Part shown: in pieces, positions 37,898 to 50,777 of the stretch | Position numbering within the stretch: position 1 is the first letter of the stretch | Layout: the number at the start of each line of letters is the position of its first letter | Assembly: GCA_031769625.1 (NCBI GenBank) | Contig: JAUIMM010002311.1 | Coordinates: forward strand, 372,001 to 436,000 | Reading direction: 5' to 3' | From: Taudactylus pleione | Taxonomy: Eukaryota > Chordata > Amphibia > Anura > Myobatrachidae | DNA: 64,000 nucleotides | Made by a program: the position numbers and the translations under genes | The notes under the pieces: generated by a model | What the model was told of the DNA's origin: nothing | The model's database searches: none | The model's input: the letters and a program-made list of their open reading frames with translations, nothing else

Positions 37898-40105
37898 AAG
37901 CAATGGAAATAACAAAAGCGCATACTTTGTGTTATCTCCTCTTGTAGCAAACACAGACAGCTCAAAATTTCACGAGATGTGTTGAAGACCAAGACCCACA
38001 AATGTGATGTGAAATGGTTTTTCTCCCATGTTGCGTTTAAGAGAAAACAGCAATTGCTCGTTTTAGGCCAAAATGCATTGAAAGCAATGGAAACAACAAA
38101 AGCGCATACTTTGTGTTATCTCCTCTTGTAGCAAACACAGACACCTCAAAATTTCACCAGATCTGTTGAAGACCAAGACCCACAAATGTGATGTGAAATG
38201 GTTTTTCTCTCATGTTGTGTTTAAGAGAAAACTGCAATTGCACGTTTTAGGCCAAAATGCATTGAAAGCAATGTAAATAACAAAAGCGCATACTTTGTGT
38301 TATCTCCTCTTGTAGCAAACAAAGACAGCTCAAAATTTCACGAGATGTGTTGAAGACCAAGACCCACAAATGTGATGTGAAATGGTTATTCTCCCATGTT
38401 GCGTTTAAGAGAAAACAGCAATTGCTCGTTTTAGGCCAAAGTGCATTGAAAGCAATGGAAACAACAAAAGCGCATACTTTGTGTTATCTCCTCTTGTAGC
38501 AAACACAGACAGCTCAAAATTTCACTGGATGTGTTGAAGACCAAGACCCACAAATGTGATGTGAAATGGTTTTTCTCCCATGTTGCGTTTAAGAGAAAAC
38601 AGCAATTGCTCGTTTTAGGCCAAAATGCATTGAAAGCAATGGAAACAACAAAAGCGCATACTTTGTGTTATCTCCTCTTGTAGCAAACACAGACAGCTCA
38701 AAATTTCACTGGATGCATTGAAGACCAAGACCCATAAATGTGATGTGAAATGGTTTTTCTCTCATGTTGTGTTTAAGAGAAAACTGCAATTGCACGTTTT
38801 AGGCCAAAATGCATTGAAAGCAATGGAAATAACAAAAGCGCATACTTTGTGTTATCTCCTCTTGTAGCAAACACAGACAGCTCAAAATTTCACGAGATGT
38901 GTTGAAGACCAAGACCCACAAATGTGATGTGAAATGGTTATTCTCCCATGTTGCGTTTAAGAGAAAACAGCAATTGCTCATTTTAGGCCAAAATGCATTG
39001 AAAGCAATGGAAACAACAAAAGCGCATACTTTGTGTTATCTCCTCTTGTTGCAAACACAGACAGCTCAAAATTTCACTGGATGTGTTGAAGACCAAGACC
39101 CACAAATGTGATGTGAAATGGATTTTCTCCCATGTTGCGTTTAAGAGAAAACAGCAATTGCTCGTTTTAGGCCAAAATGCTTTGAAAGCAATGGAAACAA
39201 CAAAAGCGCATACTTTGTGTTATCTCCTCCTGTAGCAAACACAGACAGCTCAAAATTTCACTGGATGTGTTGAAGACCAAGACACACAAATGTGATGTGA
39301 AATGGTTTTTCTCTCATGTTGTGTTTAAGAGAAAACTGCAAATGCACATTTTAGGCCAAAATGCATTGAAAGCAATGGAAATAACAAAAGCGCATACTTT
39401 GTGTTATCTCCTATTTTAGCAAACACAGACAGCTCAAAATTTCACGAGATGTGTTGAAGACCAAGACCCACAAATGTGATGTGAAATGGTTTTTCTCCCA
39501 TGTTGCATTTAAGAGAAAACAGCAAATGAACGTTTTAGGCCAAAATGCATTGAAAACAATGGAAACAACAAAAGCGCATACTTTGTGTTAGCTCCTCTTG
39601 TAGCAAACACAGACAGCTCAAAATTTCACTGGATGTGTTGAAGACCAAGACCCACAAATGTGATGTGAAATGGTTTTTCTCTCATGTTGTGTTTAAGAGA
39701 AAACTGCAAATGCACGTTTTAGGCCAAAATGCATTGAAAGCAATGGAAATAACAAAAGCGCATCCTTTGTGTTATCTCCTCTTGTAGCAAACACAGACAG
39801 CTCAAAATTTCACGAGATCTGTTGAAGACCAAGACCCACAAATGTGTTGTGAAATGGTTTTTCTCTCATGTTGTGTTTAAGAGAAAACAGCAATTGCACG
39901 TTTTAGGCCAAAATGCATTGAAAGCAATGGAAATAACAAAAGCGCATACTTTGTGTTATCTCCTCTTGTAGCAAACACAGACAGCTCAAAATTTCACCAG
40001 ATCTGTTGAAGACCAAGACCCACAAATGTGATGTAAAATGGTTTTTCTCTCATGTTGTGTTTAAGAGAAAACTGCAATTGCACGTTTTAGGCCAAAATGC
40101 ATTGA
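37898..40105 (+). repeat. 12-monomer HOR unit with types h to l
   Basis: Order: d, c, d, e, h, d, i, g, j, k, l, c'. Types j, k and l appear here for the first time: j with CTCCTATTTTAGC, GAGATG and CAAATGAACG; k with TGTTAGCTCCTC; l with AATGTGTTGTGAAATGG. It can be seen as the 10-monomer unit in which b has been replaced by j-k-l. Confidence 0.84.
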
Positions 40106-40841
40106 AAGCAATGGAAATAACAAAAGCGCATACTTTGTGTTATCTCCTCTTGTAGCAAACACAGACAGCTCAAAATTTCACAAGATGTGTTGAAGACCAA
40201 GACCCACAAATGTGATGTGAAATGTTTTTTCTCCCATGTTGCGTTTAAGAGAAAACAGCAATTGCTCGTTTTAGGCCAAAATGCATTGAAAGCAATGGAA
40301 ACAACAAAAGCGCATACTTTGTGTTATCTCCTCTTGTAGCAAACACAGACAGCTCAAAATTTCACCAGATCTGTTGAAGACCAAGACCCACAAATGTGAT
40401 GTGAAATGGTTTTTCTCTCATGTTGTGTTTAAGAGAAAACTGCAATTGCACGTTTTAGGCCAAAATGCATTGAAAGCAATGGAAATAACAAAAGCGCATA
40501 CTTTGTGTTATCTCCTCTTGTAGCAAACACAGACAGCTCAAAATTTCACGAGATGTGTTGAAGACCAAGACCCACAAATGTGATGTGAAATGGTTATTCT
40601 CCCATGTTGCGTTTAAGAGAAAACAGCAATTGCTCGTTTTAGGCCAAAATGCATTGAAAGCAATGGAAACAACAAGAGCGCATACTTTGTGTTATCTCCT
40701 CTTGTAGCAAACACAGACAGCTCAAAATTTCACTGGATGTGTTGAAGACCAAGACCCACAAATGTGATGTGAAATGGTTTTTCTCCCATGTTGCGTTTAA
40801 GAGAAAACAGCAATTGCTCGTTTTAGGCCAAAATGCATTGA
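38634..40841 (+). repeat. 12-monomer unit (h-d-i-g-j-k-l-c'-d-c-d-e), first copy
   Basis: 2,208 bp from h to the next h. Markers are CTCCTCCTGTAGC and CTCCTATTTTAGC in g and j, CACAAGATG near 40179, and AACAAGAGCG at 40671. It is repeated at 50778-52985, exactly 12,144 bp away, with the same markers. It overlaps the 12-monomer unit listed from 37898 because the choice of phase is arbitrary. Confidence 0.88.
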
Positions 40842-41025
40842 AAGCAATGGAAACAACAAAAGCGCATACTTTGTGTTATCTCCTCTTGTAGCAAACACAG
40901 ACAGCTCAAAATTTCACTGGATGCATTGAAGACCAAGACCCATAAATGTGATGTGAAATGGTTTTTCTCTCATGTTGTGTTTAAGAGAAAACTGCAATTG
41001 CACGTTTTAGGCCAAAATGCATTGA
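40842..41025 (+). repeat. Type h monomer
   Basis: 184-bp copy with GGATGCATTGAAG where most types have GGATGTGTTGAAG, and CCCATAAATG where they have CCCACAAATG. It ends CTGCAATTGCACG. Copies start at 32930, 35506, 38634, 40842, 43050, 44890, 47098, 50778, 52986, 55194, 57218 and 62002, and they mark the phase of right-family HORs. The altered bases create a second ATGCATTGAA within the monomer. Confidence 0.92.
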
Positions 41026-41209
41026 AAGCAATGGAAATAACAAAAGTGCATACTTTGTGTTATCTCCTCTTGTAGCAAACACAGACAGCTCAAAATTTCA
41101 CGAGATGTGTTGAAGACCAAGACCCACAAATGTGATGTGAAATGGTTATTCTCCCATGTTGCGTTTAAGAGAAAACAGCAATTGCTCATTTTAGGCCAAA
41201 ATGCATTGA

Positions 41210-41393
41210 AAGCAATGGAAACAACAAAAGCGCATACTTTGTGTTATCTCCTCTTGTTGCAAACACAGACAGCTCAAAATTTCACTGGATGTGTTGAAGA
41301 CCAAGACCCACAAATGTGATGTGAAATGGATTTTCTCCCATGTTGCGTTTAAGAGAAAACAGCAATTGCTCGTTTTAGGCCAAAATGCTTTGA
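41210..41393 (+). repeat. Type i monomer
   Basis: 184-bp copy with CTTGTTGCAAAC in place of CTTGTAGCAAAC, GGATTTTCTCCC in place of GGTTTTTCTCCC, and AATGCTTTGAAAG at its end. It follows h and the CTCATTTTA form of d in every complete right-family unit. Confidence 0.9.
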
Positions 41394-41577
41394 AAGCAAT
41401 GGAAACAACAAAAGCGCATACTTTGTGTTATCTCCTCTTGTAGCAAACACAGACAGCTCAAAATTTCACTGGATGTGTTGAAGACCAAGACACACAAATG
41501 TGATGTGAAATGGTTTTTCTCTCATGTTGTGTTTAAGAAAAAACTGCAAATGCACGTTTTAGGCCAAAATGCATTGA

Positions 41578-42129
41578 AAGCAATGGAAATAACAAAAGCG
41601 CATACTTTGTGTTATCTCCTCTTTTAGCAAACACAGACAGCTCAAAATTTCACGAGATGTGTTGAAGACCAAGACCCACAAATGTGATGTGAAATGGTTT
41701 TTCTCCCATGTTGCATTTAAGAGAAAACAGCAAATGAACGTTTTAGGCCAAAATGCATTGAAAACAATGGAAACAACAAAAGCGCATACTTTGTGTTAGC
41801 TCCTCTTGTAGCAAACACAGACAGCTCAAAATTTCACTGGATGTGTTGAAGACCAAGACCCACAAATGTGATGTGAAATGGTTTTTCTCTCATGTTGTGT
41901 TTAAGAGAAAACTGCAAATGCACGTTTTAGGCCAAAATGCATTGAAAGCAATGGAAATAACAGAAGCGCATCCTTTGTGTTATCTCCTCTTGTAGCAAAC
42001 ACAGACAGCTCAAAATTTCACCAGATCTGTTGAAGACCAAGACCCACAAATGTGTTGTGAAATGGTTTTTCTCTCATGTTGTGTTTAAGAGAAAACTGCA
42101 ATTGCACGTTTTAGGCCAAAATGCATTGA
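41578..42129 (+). repeat. Types j, k and l in order
   Basis: j (41578) has CTCTTTTAGC, GAGATG, GTTGCATT and CAAATGAACG, so it looks like a d/a hybrid that became fixed. k (41762) has AAACAATGG, TGTTAGCTCCTC and CTGCAAATGCACG. l (41946) has GCGCATCCTT, CCAGATCT, TGTTGTGAAATGG and GCAATTGCACG. The trio recurs together throughout 39-64 kb. Confidence 0.88.
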
Positions 42130-44889
42130 AAGCAATGGAAATAACAAAAGCGCATACTTTGTGTTATCTCCTCTTGTAGCAAACACAGACAGCTCAAAAT
42201 TTCACGAGATGTGTTGAAGACCAAGACCCACAAATGTGATGTGAAATGGTTTTTCTCCCATGTTGCGTTTAAGAGAAAACAGCAATTGCTCGTTTTAGGC
42301 CAAAATGCATTGAAAGCAATGGAAACAACAAAAGCGCATACTTTGTGTTATCTCCTCTTGTAGCAAACACAGACAGCTCAAAAATTCACTGGATGTGTTG
42401 AAGACCAAGACCCACAAATGTGATGTGAAATGGTTATTCTCCCATGTTGCGTTTAAGAGAAAACAGCAATTGCTCGTTTTAGGCCAAAATGCATTGAAAG
42501 CAATGGAAACAACAAAAGCGCATACTTTGTGTTATCTCCTCTTGTAGCAAACACAGACAGCTCAAAATTTCACTGGATGTGTTGAAGACCAAGACCCACA
42601 AATGTGATGTGAAATGGTTATTCTCCCATGTTGCGTTTAAGAGAAAACAGCAATTGCTCGTTTTAGGCCAAAATGCATTGAAAACAATGGAAACAACAAA
42701 AGCGCATACTTTGTGTTATCTCCTCTTGTAGCAAACACAGACAGCTCAAAATTTCACTGGATGTGTTGAAGACCAAGACACACAAATGTGATGTGAAATG
42801 GTTTTTCTCTCATGTTGTGTTTAAGAGAAAACTGCAAATGCACGTTTTAGGCCAAAATGCATTGAAAGCAATGGAAATAACAAAAGCGCATACTTTGTGT
42901 TATCTCCTCTTGTAGCAAACACAGACAGCTCAAAATTTCACCAGATCTGTTGAAGACCAAGACCCACAAATGTGATGTGAAATGGTTTTTCTCCCATGTT
43001 GCATTTAAGAGAAAACAGCAAATGAACGTTTTAGGCCAAAATGCATTGAAAACAATGGAAACAACAAAAGCGCATACTTTGTGTTATCTCCTCTTGTAGC
43101 AAACACAGACAGCTCAAAATTTCACTGGATGCATTGAAGACCAAGACCCATAAATGTGATGTGAAATGGTTTTTCTCTCATGTTGTGTTTAAGAGAAAAC
43201 TGCAATTGCACGTTTTAGGCCAAAATGCATTGAAAGCAATGGAAATAACAAAAGCGCATACTTTGTGTTATCTCCTCTTGTAGCAAACACAGACAGCTCA
43301 AAATTTCACGAGATGTGTTGAATACCAAGACCCACAAATGTGATTTGAAATGGTTATTCTCCCATGTTGCGTTTAAGAGAAAACAGCAATTGCTCATTTT
43401 AGGCCAAAATGCATTGAAAGCAATGGAAACAACAAAAGCGCATACTTTGTGTTATCTCCTCTTGTTGCAAACACAGACAGCTCAAAATTTCACTGGATGT
43501 GTTGAAGACCAAGACCCACAAATGTGATGTGAAATGGATTTTCTCCCATGTTGCGTTTAAGAGAAAACAGCAATTGCTCGTTTTAGGCCAAAATGCTTTG
43601 AAAGCAATGGAAACAACAAAAGCGCATACTTTGTGTTATCTCCTCTTGTAGCAAACACAGACAGCTCAAAATTTCACTGGATGTGTTGATGACCAAGACA
43701 CACAAATGTGATGTGAAATGGTTTTTCTCTCATGTTGTGTTTAAGAGAAAACTGCAAATGCACATTTTAGGCCAAAATGCATTGAAAGCAATGGAAATAA
43801 CAAAAGCGCATACTTTGTGTTATCTCCTCTTTTAGCAAACACAGACAGCTCAAAATTTCACGAGATGTGTTGAAGACCAAGACCCACAAATGTGATGTGA
43901 AATGGTTTTTCTCCCATGTTGCATTTAAGAGAAAACAGCAAATGAACGTTTTAGGCCAAAATGCATTAAAAACAATGGAAACAACAAAAGCGCATACTTT
44001 GTGTTAGCTCCTCTTGTAGCAAACACAGACAGCTCAAAATTTCACTGGATGTGTTGAAGACCAAGACCCACAAATGTGATGTGAAATGGTTTTTCTCTCA
44101 TGTTGTGTTTAAGAGAAAACTGCAAATGCACGTTTTAGGCCAAAATGCATTGAAAGCAATGGAAATAACAAAAGCGCATCCTTTGTGTTATCTCCTCTTG
44201 TAGCAAACACAGACAGCTCAAAATTTCACCAGATCTGTTGAAGACCAAGACCCACAAATGTGTTGTGAAATGGTTTTTCTCTCATGTTGTGTTTAAGAGA
44301 AAACAGCAATTGCACGTTTTAGGCCAAAATGCATTGAAAGCAATGGAAATAACAAAAGCGCATACTTTGTGTTATCTCCTCTTGTAGCAAACACAGACAG
44401 CTCAAAATTTCACCAGATCTGTTGAAGACCAAGACCCACAAATGTGATGTGAAATGGTTTTTCTCTCATGTTGTGTTTAAGAGAAAACTGCAATTGCACG
44501 TTTTAGGCCAAAATGCATTGAAAGCAATGTAAATAACAAAAGCGCATACTTTGTGTTATCTCCTCTTGTAGCAAACAAAGACAGCTCAAAATTTCACGAG
44601 ATGTGTTGAAGACCAAGACCCACAAATGTGATGTGAAATGGTTATTCTCCCATGTTGCGTTTAAGAGAAAACAGCAATTGCTCGTTTTAGGCCAAAGTGC
44701 ATTGAAAGCAATGGAAACAACAAAAGCGCATACTTTGTGTTATCTCCTCTTGTAGCAAACACAGACAGCTCAAAATTTCACTGGATGTGTTGAAGACCAA
44801 GACCCACAAATGTGATGTGAAATGGTTTTTCTCCCATGTTGCGTTTAAGAGAAAACAGCAATTGCTCGTTTTAGGCCAAAATGCATTGA

Positions 44890-47800
44890 AAGCAATGGAA
44901 ACAACAAAAGCGCATACTTTGTGTTATCTCCTCTTGTAGCAAACACAGACAGCTCAAAATTTCACTGGATGCATTGAAGACCAAGACCCATAAATGTGAT
45001 GTGAAATGGTTTTTCTCTCATGTTGTGTTTAAGAGAAAACTGCAATTGCACGTTTTAGGCCAAAATGCATTGAAAGCAATGGAAATAACAAAAGTGCATA
45101 CTTTGTGTTATCTCCTCTTGTAGCAAACACAGACAGCTCAAAATTTCACGAGATGTGTTGAAGACCAAGACCCACAAATGTGATGTGAAATGGTTATTCT
45201 CCCATGTTGCGTTTAAGAGAAAACAGCAATTGCTCATTTTAGGCCAAAATGCATTGAAAGCAATGGAAACAACAAAAGCGCATACTTTGTGTTATCTCCT
45301 CTTGTTGCAAACACAGACAGCTCAAAATTTCACTGGATGTGTTGAAGACCAAGACCCACAAATGTGATGTGAAATGGATTTTCTCCCATGTTGCGTTTAA
45401 GAGAAAACAGCAATTGCTCGTTTTAGGCCAAAATGCTTTGAAAGCAATGGAAACAACAAAAGCGCATACTTTGTGTTATCTCCTCTTGTAGCAAACACAG
45501 ACAGCTCAAAATTTCACTGGATGTGTTGAAGACCAAGACACACAAATGTGATGTGAAATGGTTTTTCTCTCATGTTGTGTTTAAGAAAAAACTGCAAATG
45601 CACGTTTTAGGCCAAAATGCATTGAAAGCAATGGAAATAACAAAAGCGCATACTTTGTGTTATCTCCTCTTTTAGCAAACACAGACAGCTCAAAATTTCA
45701 CGAGATGTGTTGAAGACCAAGACCCACAAATGTGATGTGAAATGGTTTTTCTCCCATGTTGCATTTAAGAGAAAACAGCAAATGAACGTTTTAGGCCAAA
45801 ATGCATTGAAAACAATGGAAACAACAAAAGCGCATACTTTGTGTTAGCTCCTCTTGTAGCAAACACAGACAGCTCAAAATTTCACTGGATGTGTTGAAGA
45901 CCAAGACCCACAAATGTGATGTGAAATGGTTTTTCTCTCATGTTGTGTTTAAGAGAAAACTGCAAATGCACGTTTTAGGCCAAAATGCATTGAAAGCAAT
46001 GGAAATAACAGAAGCGCATCCTTTGTGTTATCTCCTCTTGTAGCAAACACAGACAGCTCAAAATTTCACCAGATCTGTTGAAGACCAAGACCCACAAATG
46101 TGTTGTGAAATGGTTTTTCTCTCATGTTGTGTTTAAGAGAAAACTGCAATTGCACGTTTTAGGCCAAAATGCATTGAAAGCAATGGAAATAACAAAAGCG
46201 CATACTTTGTGTTATCTCCTCTTGTAGCAAACACAGACAGCTCAAAATTTCACGAGATGTGTTGAAGACCAAGACCCACAAATGTGATGTGAAATGGTTT
46301 TTCTCCCATGTTGCGTTTAAGAGAAAACAGCAATTGCTCGTTTTAGGCCAAAATGCATTGAAAGCAATGGAAACAACAAAAGCGCATACTTTGTGTTATC
46401 TCCTCTTGTAGCAAACACAGACAGCTCAAAAATTCACTGGATGTGTTGAAGACCAAGACCCACAAATGTGATGTGAAATGGTTATTCTCCCATGTTGCGT
46501 TTAAGAGAAAACAGCAATTGCTCGTTTTAGGCCAAAATGCATTGAAAGCAATGGAAACAACAAAAGCGCATACTTTGTGTTATCTCCTCTTGTAGCAAAC
46601 ACAGACAGCTCAAAATTTCACTGGATGTGTTGAAGACCAAGACCCACAAATGTGATGTGAAATGGTTATTCTCCCATGTTGCGTTTAAGAGAAAACAGCA
46701 ATTGCTCGTTTTAGGCCAAAATGCATTGAAAACAATGGAAACAACAAAAGCGCATACTTTGTGTTATCTCCTCTTGTAGCAAACACAGACAGCTCAAAAT
46801 TTCACTGGATGTGTTGAAGACCAAGACACACAAATGTGATGTGAAATGGTTTTTCTCTCATGTTGTGTTTAAGAGAAAACTGCAAATGCACGTTTTAGGC
46901 CAAAATGCATTGAAAGCAATGGAAATAACAAAAGCGCATACTTTGTGTTATCTCCTCTTGTAGCAAACACAGACAGCTCAAAATTTCACCAGATCTGTTG
47001 AAGACCAAGACCCACAAATGTGATGTGAAATGGTTTTTCTCCCATGTTGCATTTAAGAGAAAACAGCAAATGAACGTTTTAGGCCAAAATGCATTGAAAA
47101 CAATGGAAACAACAAAAGCGCATACTTTGTGTTATCTCCTCTTGTAGCAAACACAGACAGCTCAAAATTTCACTGGATGCATTGAAGACCAAGACCCATA
47201 AATGTGATGTGAAATGGTTTTTCTCTCATGTTGTGTTTAAGAGAAAACTGCAATTGCACGTTTTAGGCCAAAATGCATTGAAAGCAATGGAAATAACAAA
47301 AGCGCATACTTTGTGTTATCTCCTCTTGTAGCAAACACAGACAGCTCAAAATTTCACGAGATGTGTTGAATACCAAGACCCACAAATGTGATTTGAAATG
47401 GTTATTCTCCCATGTTGCGTTTAAGAGAAAACAGCAATTGCTCATTTTAGGCCAAAATGCATTGAAAGCAATGGAAACAACAAAAGCGCATACTTTGTGT
47501 TATCTCCTCTTGTTGCAAACACAGACAGCTCAAAATTTCACTGGATGTGTTGAAGACCAAGACCCACAAATGTGATGTGAAATGGATTTTCTCCCATGTT
47601 GCGTTTAAGAGAAAACAGCAATTGCTCGTTTTAGGCCAAAATGCTTTGAAAGCAATGGAAACAACAAAAGCGCATACTTTGTGTTATCTCCTCTTGTAGC
47701 AAACACAGACAGCTCAAAATTTCACTGGATGTGTTGATGACCAAGACACACAAATGTGATGTGAAATGGTTTTTCTCTCATGTTGTGTTTAAGAGAAAAC

Positions 47801-48569
47801 TGCAAATGCACATTTTAGGCCAAAATGCATTGAAAGCAATGGAAATAACAAAAGCGCATACTTTGTGTTATCTCCTCTTTTAGCAAACACAGACAGCTCA
47901 AAATTTCACGAGATGTGTTGAAGACCAAGACCCACAAATGTGATGTGAAATGGTTTTTCTCCCATGTTGCATTTAAGAGAAAACAGCAAATGAACGTTTT
48001 AGGCCAAAATGCATTAAAAACAATGGAAACAACAAAAGCGCATACTTTGTGTTAGCTCCTCTTGTAGCAAACACAGACAGCTCAAAATTTCACTGGATGT
48101 GTTGAAGACCAAGACCCACAAATGTGATGTGAAATGGTTTTTCTCTCATGTTGTGTTTAAGAGAAAACTGCAAATGCACGTTTTAGGCCAAAATGCATTG
48201 AAAGCAATGGAAATAACAAAAGCGCATCCTTTGTGTTATCTCCTCTTGTAGCAAACACAGACAGCTCAAAATTTCACCAGATCTGTTGAAGACCAAGACC
48301 CACAAATGTGTTGTGAAATGGTTTTTCTCTCATGTTGTGTTTAAGAGAAAACAGCAATTGCACGTTTTAGGCCAAAATGCATTGAAAGCAATGGAAATAA
48401 CAAAAGCGCATACTTTGTGTTATCTCCTCTTGTAGCAAACACAGACAGCTCAAAATTTCACCAGATCTGTTGAAGACCAAGACCCACAAATGTGATGTGA
48501 AATGGTTTTTCTCTCATGTTGTGTTTAAGAGAAAACTGCAATTGCACGTTTTAGGCCAAAATGCATTGA
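44890..48569 (+). repeat. 22-monomer superunit, copy 2 (20 monomers, then rearranged)
   Basis: It matches 40842-44521 at an offset of 4,048 bp with all listed private markers. From the next monomer (48570) the correspondence breaks inside the monomer: a d start with AATGTAAATAAC and GTTGCGTT runs into an a-type end, CAAATGAACG, and is followed by k instead of e and h. Confidence 0.88.
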
Positions 48570-50777
48570 AAGCAATGTAAATAACAAAAGCGCATACTTT
48601 GTGTTATCTCCTCTTGTAGCAAACAAAGACAGCTCAAAATTTCACGAGATGTGTTGAAGACCAAGACCCACAAATGTGATGTGAAATGGTTATTCTCCCA
48701 TGTTGCGTTTAAGAGAAAACAGCAAATGAACGTTTTAGGCCAAAATGCATTGAAAACAATGGAAACAACAAAAGCGCATACTTTGTGTTAGCTCCTCTTG
48801 TAGCAAACACAGACAGCTCAAAATTTCACTGGATGTGTTGAAGACCAAGACCCACAAATGTGATGTGAAATGGTTTTTCTCTCATGTTGTGTTTAAGAGA
48901 AAACTGCAAATGCACGTTTTAGGCCAAAATGCATTGAAAGCAATGGAAATAACAAAAGCGCATCCTTTGTGTTATCTCCTCTTGTAGCAAACACAGACAG
49001 CTCAAAATTTCACCAGATCTGTTGAAGACCAAGACCCACAAATGTGTTGTGAAATGGTTTTTCTCTCATGTTGTGTTTAAGAGAAAACAGCAATTGCACG
49101 TTTTAGGCCAAAATGCATTGAAAGCAATGGAAATAACAAAAGCGCATACTTTGTGTTATCTCCTCTTGTAGCAAACACAGACAGCTCAAAATTTCACCAG
49201 ATCTGTTGAAGACCAAGACCCACAAATGTGATGTAAAATGGTTTTTCTCTCATGTTGTGTTTAAGAGAAAACTGCAATTGCACGTTTTAGGCCAAAATGC
49301 ATTGAAAGCAATGGAAATAACAAAAGCGCATACTTTGTGTTATCTCCTCTTGTAGCAAACACAGACAGCTCAAAATTTCACAAGATGTGTTGAAGACCAA
49401 GACCCACAAATGTGATGTGAAATGGTTTTTCTCCCATGTTGCGTTTAAGAGAAAACAGCAATTGCTCGTTTTAGGCCAAAATGCATTGAAAGCAATGGAA
49501 ACAACAAAAGCGCATACTTTGTGTTATCTCCTCTTGTAGCAAACACAGACAGCTCAAAATTTCACCAGATCTGTTGAAGACCAAGACCCACAAATGTGAT
49601 GTGAAATGGTTTTTCTCTCATGTTGTGTTTAAGAGAAAACTGCAATTGCACGTTTTAGGCCAAAATGCATTGAAAGCAATGGAAATAACAAAAGCGCATA
49701 CTTTGTGTTATCTCCTCTTGTAGCAAACACAGACAGCTCAAAATTTCACGAGATGTGTTGAAGACCAAGACCCACAAATGTGATGTGAAATGGTTTTTCT
49801 CCCATGTTGCATTTAAGAGAAAACAGCAAATGAACGTTTTAGGCCAAAATGCATTAAAAACAATGGAAACAACAAAAGCGCATACTTTGTGTTAGCTCCT
49901 CTTGTAGCAAACACAGACAGCTCAAAATTTCACTGGATGTGTTGAAGACCAAGACCCACAAATGTGATGTGAAATGGTTTTTCTCTCATGTTGTGTTTAA
50001 GAGAAAACTGCAAATGCACGTTTTAGGCCAAAATGCATTGAAAGCAATGGAAATAACAAAAGCGCATCCTTTGTGTTATCTCCTCTTGTAGCAAACACAG
50101 ACAGCTCAAAATTTCACCAGATCTGTTGAAGACCAAGACCCACAAATGTGTTGTGAAATGGTTTTTCTCTCATGTTGTGTTTAAGAGAAAACAGCAATTG
50201 CACGTTTTAGGCCAAAATGCATTGAAAGCAATGGAAATAACAAAAGCGCATACTTTGTGTTATCTCCTCTTGTAGCAAACACAGACAGCTCAAAATTTCA
50301 CCAGATCTGTTGAAGACCAAGACCCACAAATGTGATGTGAAATGGTTTTTCTCTCATGTTGTGTTTAAGAGAAAACTGCAATTGCACGTTTTAGGCCAAA
50401 ATGCATTGAAAGCAATGTAAATAACAAAAGCGCATACTTTGTGTTATCTCCTCTTGTAGCAAACAAAGACAGCTCAAAATTTCACGAGATGTGTTGAAGA
50501 CCAAGACCCACAAATGTGATGTGAAATGGTTATTCTCCCATGTTGCGTTTAAGAGAAAACAGCAATTGCTCGTTTTAGGCCAAAGTGCATTGAAAGCAAT
50601 GGAAACAACAAAAGCGCATACTTTGTGTTATCTCCTCTTGTAGCAAACACAGACAGCTCAAAATTTCACTGGATGTGTTGAAGACCAAGACCCACAAATG
50701 TGATGTGAAATGGTTTTTCTCCCATGTTGCGTTTAAGAGAAAACAGCAATTGCTCGTTTTAGGCCAAAATGCATTGA
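48570..50777 (+). repeat. Rearranged tract with repeated k-l blocks
   Basis: Twelve monomers read d/a hybrid, k, l, c', d, c, j, k, l, c, d, e. With the copy at 48018, the k marker TGTTAGCTCC occurs three times within 2.1 kb (48018, 48754 and 49858). The h-d-i-g segment expected between such blocks is missing twice. The tract rejoins the regular order at h 50778. Confidence 0.85.

Larger units (their letters stand above)
40842..44889 (+). repeat. 22-monomer superunit, copy 1 (4,048 bp)
   Basis: A 12-monomer part (h, d, i, g, j, k, l, d, e, e, g, a) is followed by a 10-monomer part (h, d, i, g, j, k, l, c, d, e). Private markers shared with the next copy are AAGAAAAAACTGC (about 41536 and 45584), CAGAAGCGCATCC (41961 and 46009), AAAAATTCACTGG, GAATACCAAGAC (about 43320 and 47368), GTTGATGACC (about 43686 and 47734) and GCATTAAAAAC. 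Confidence 0.91.
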
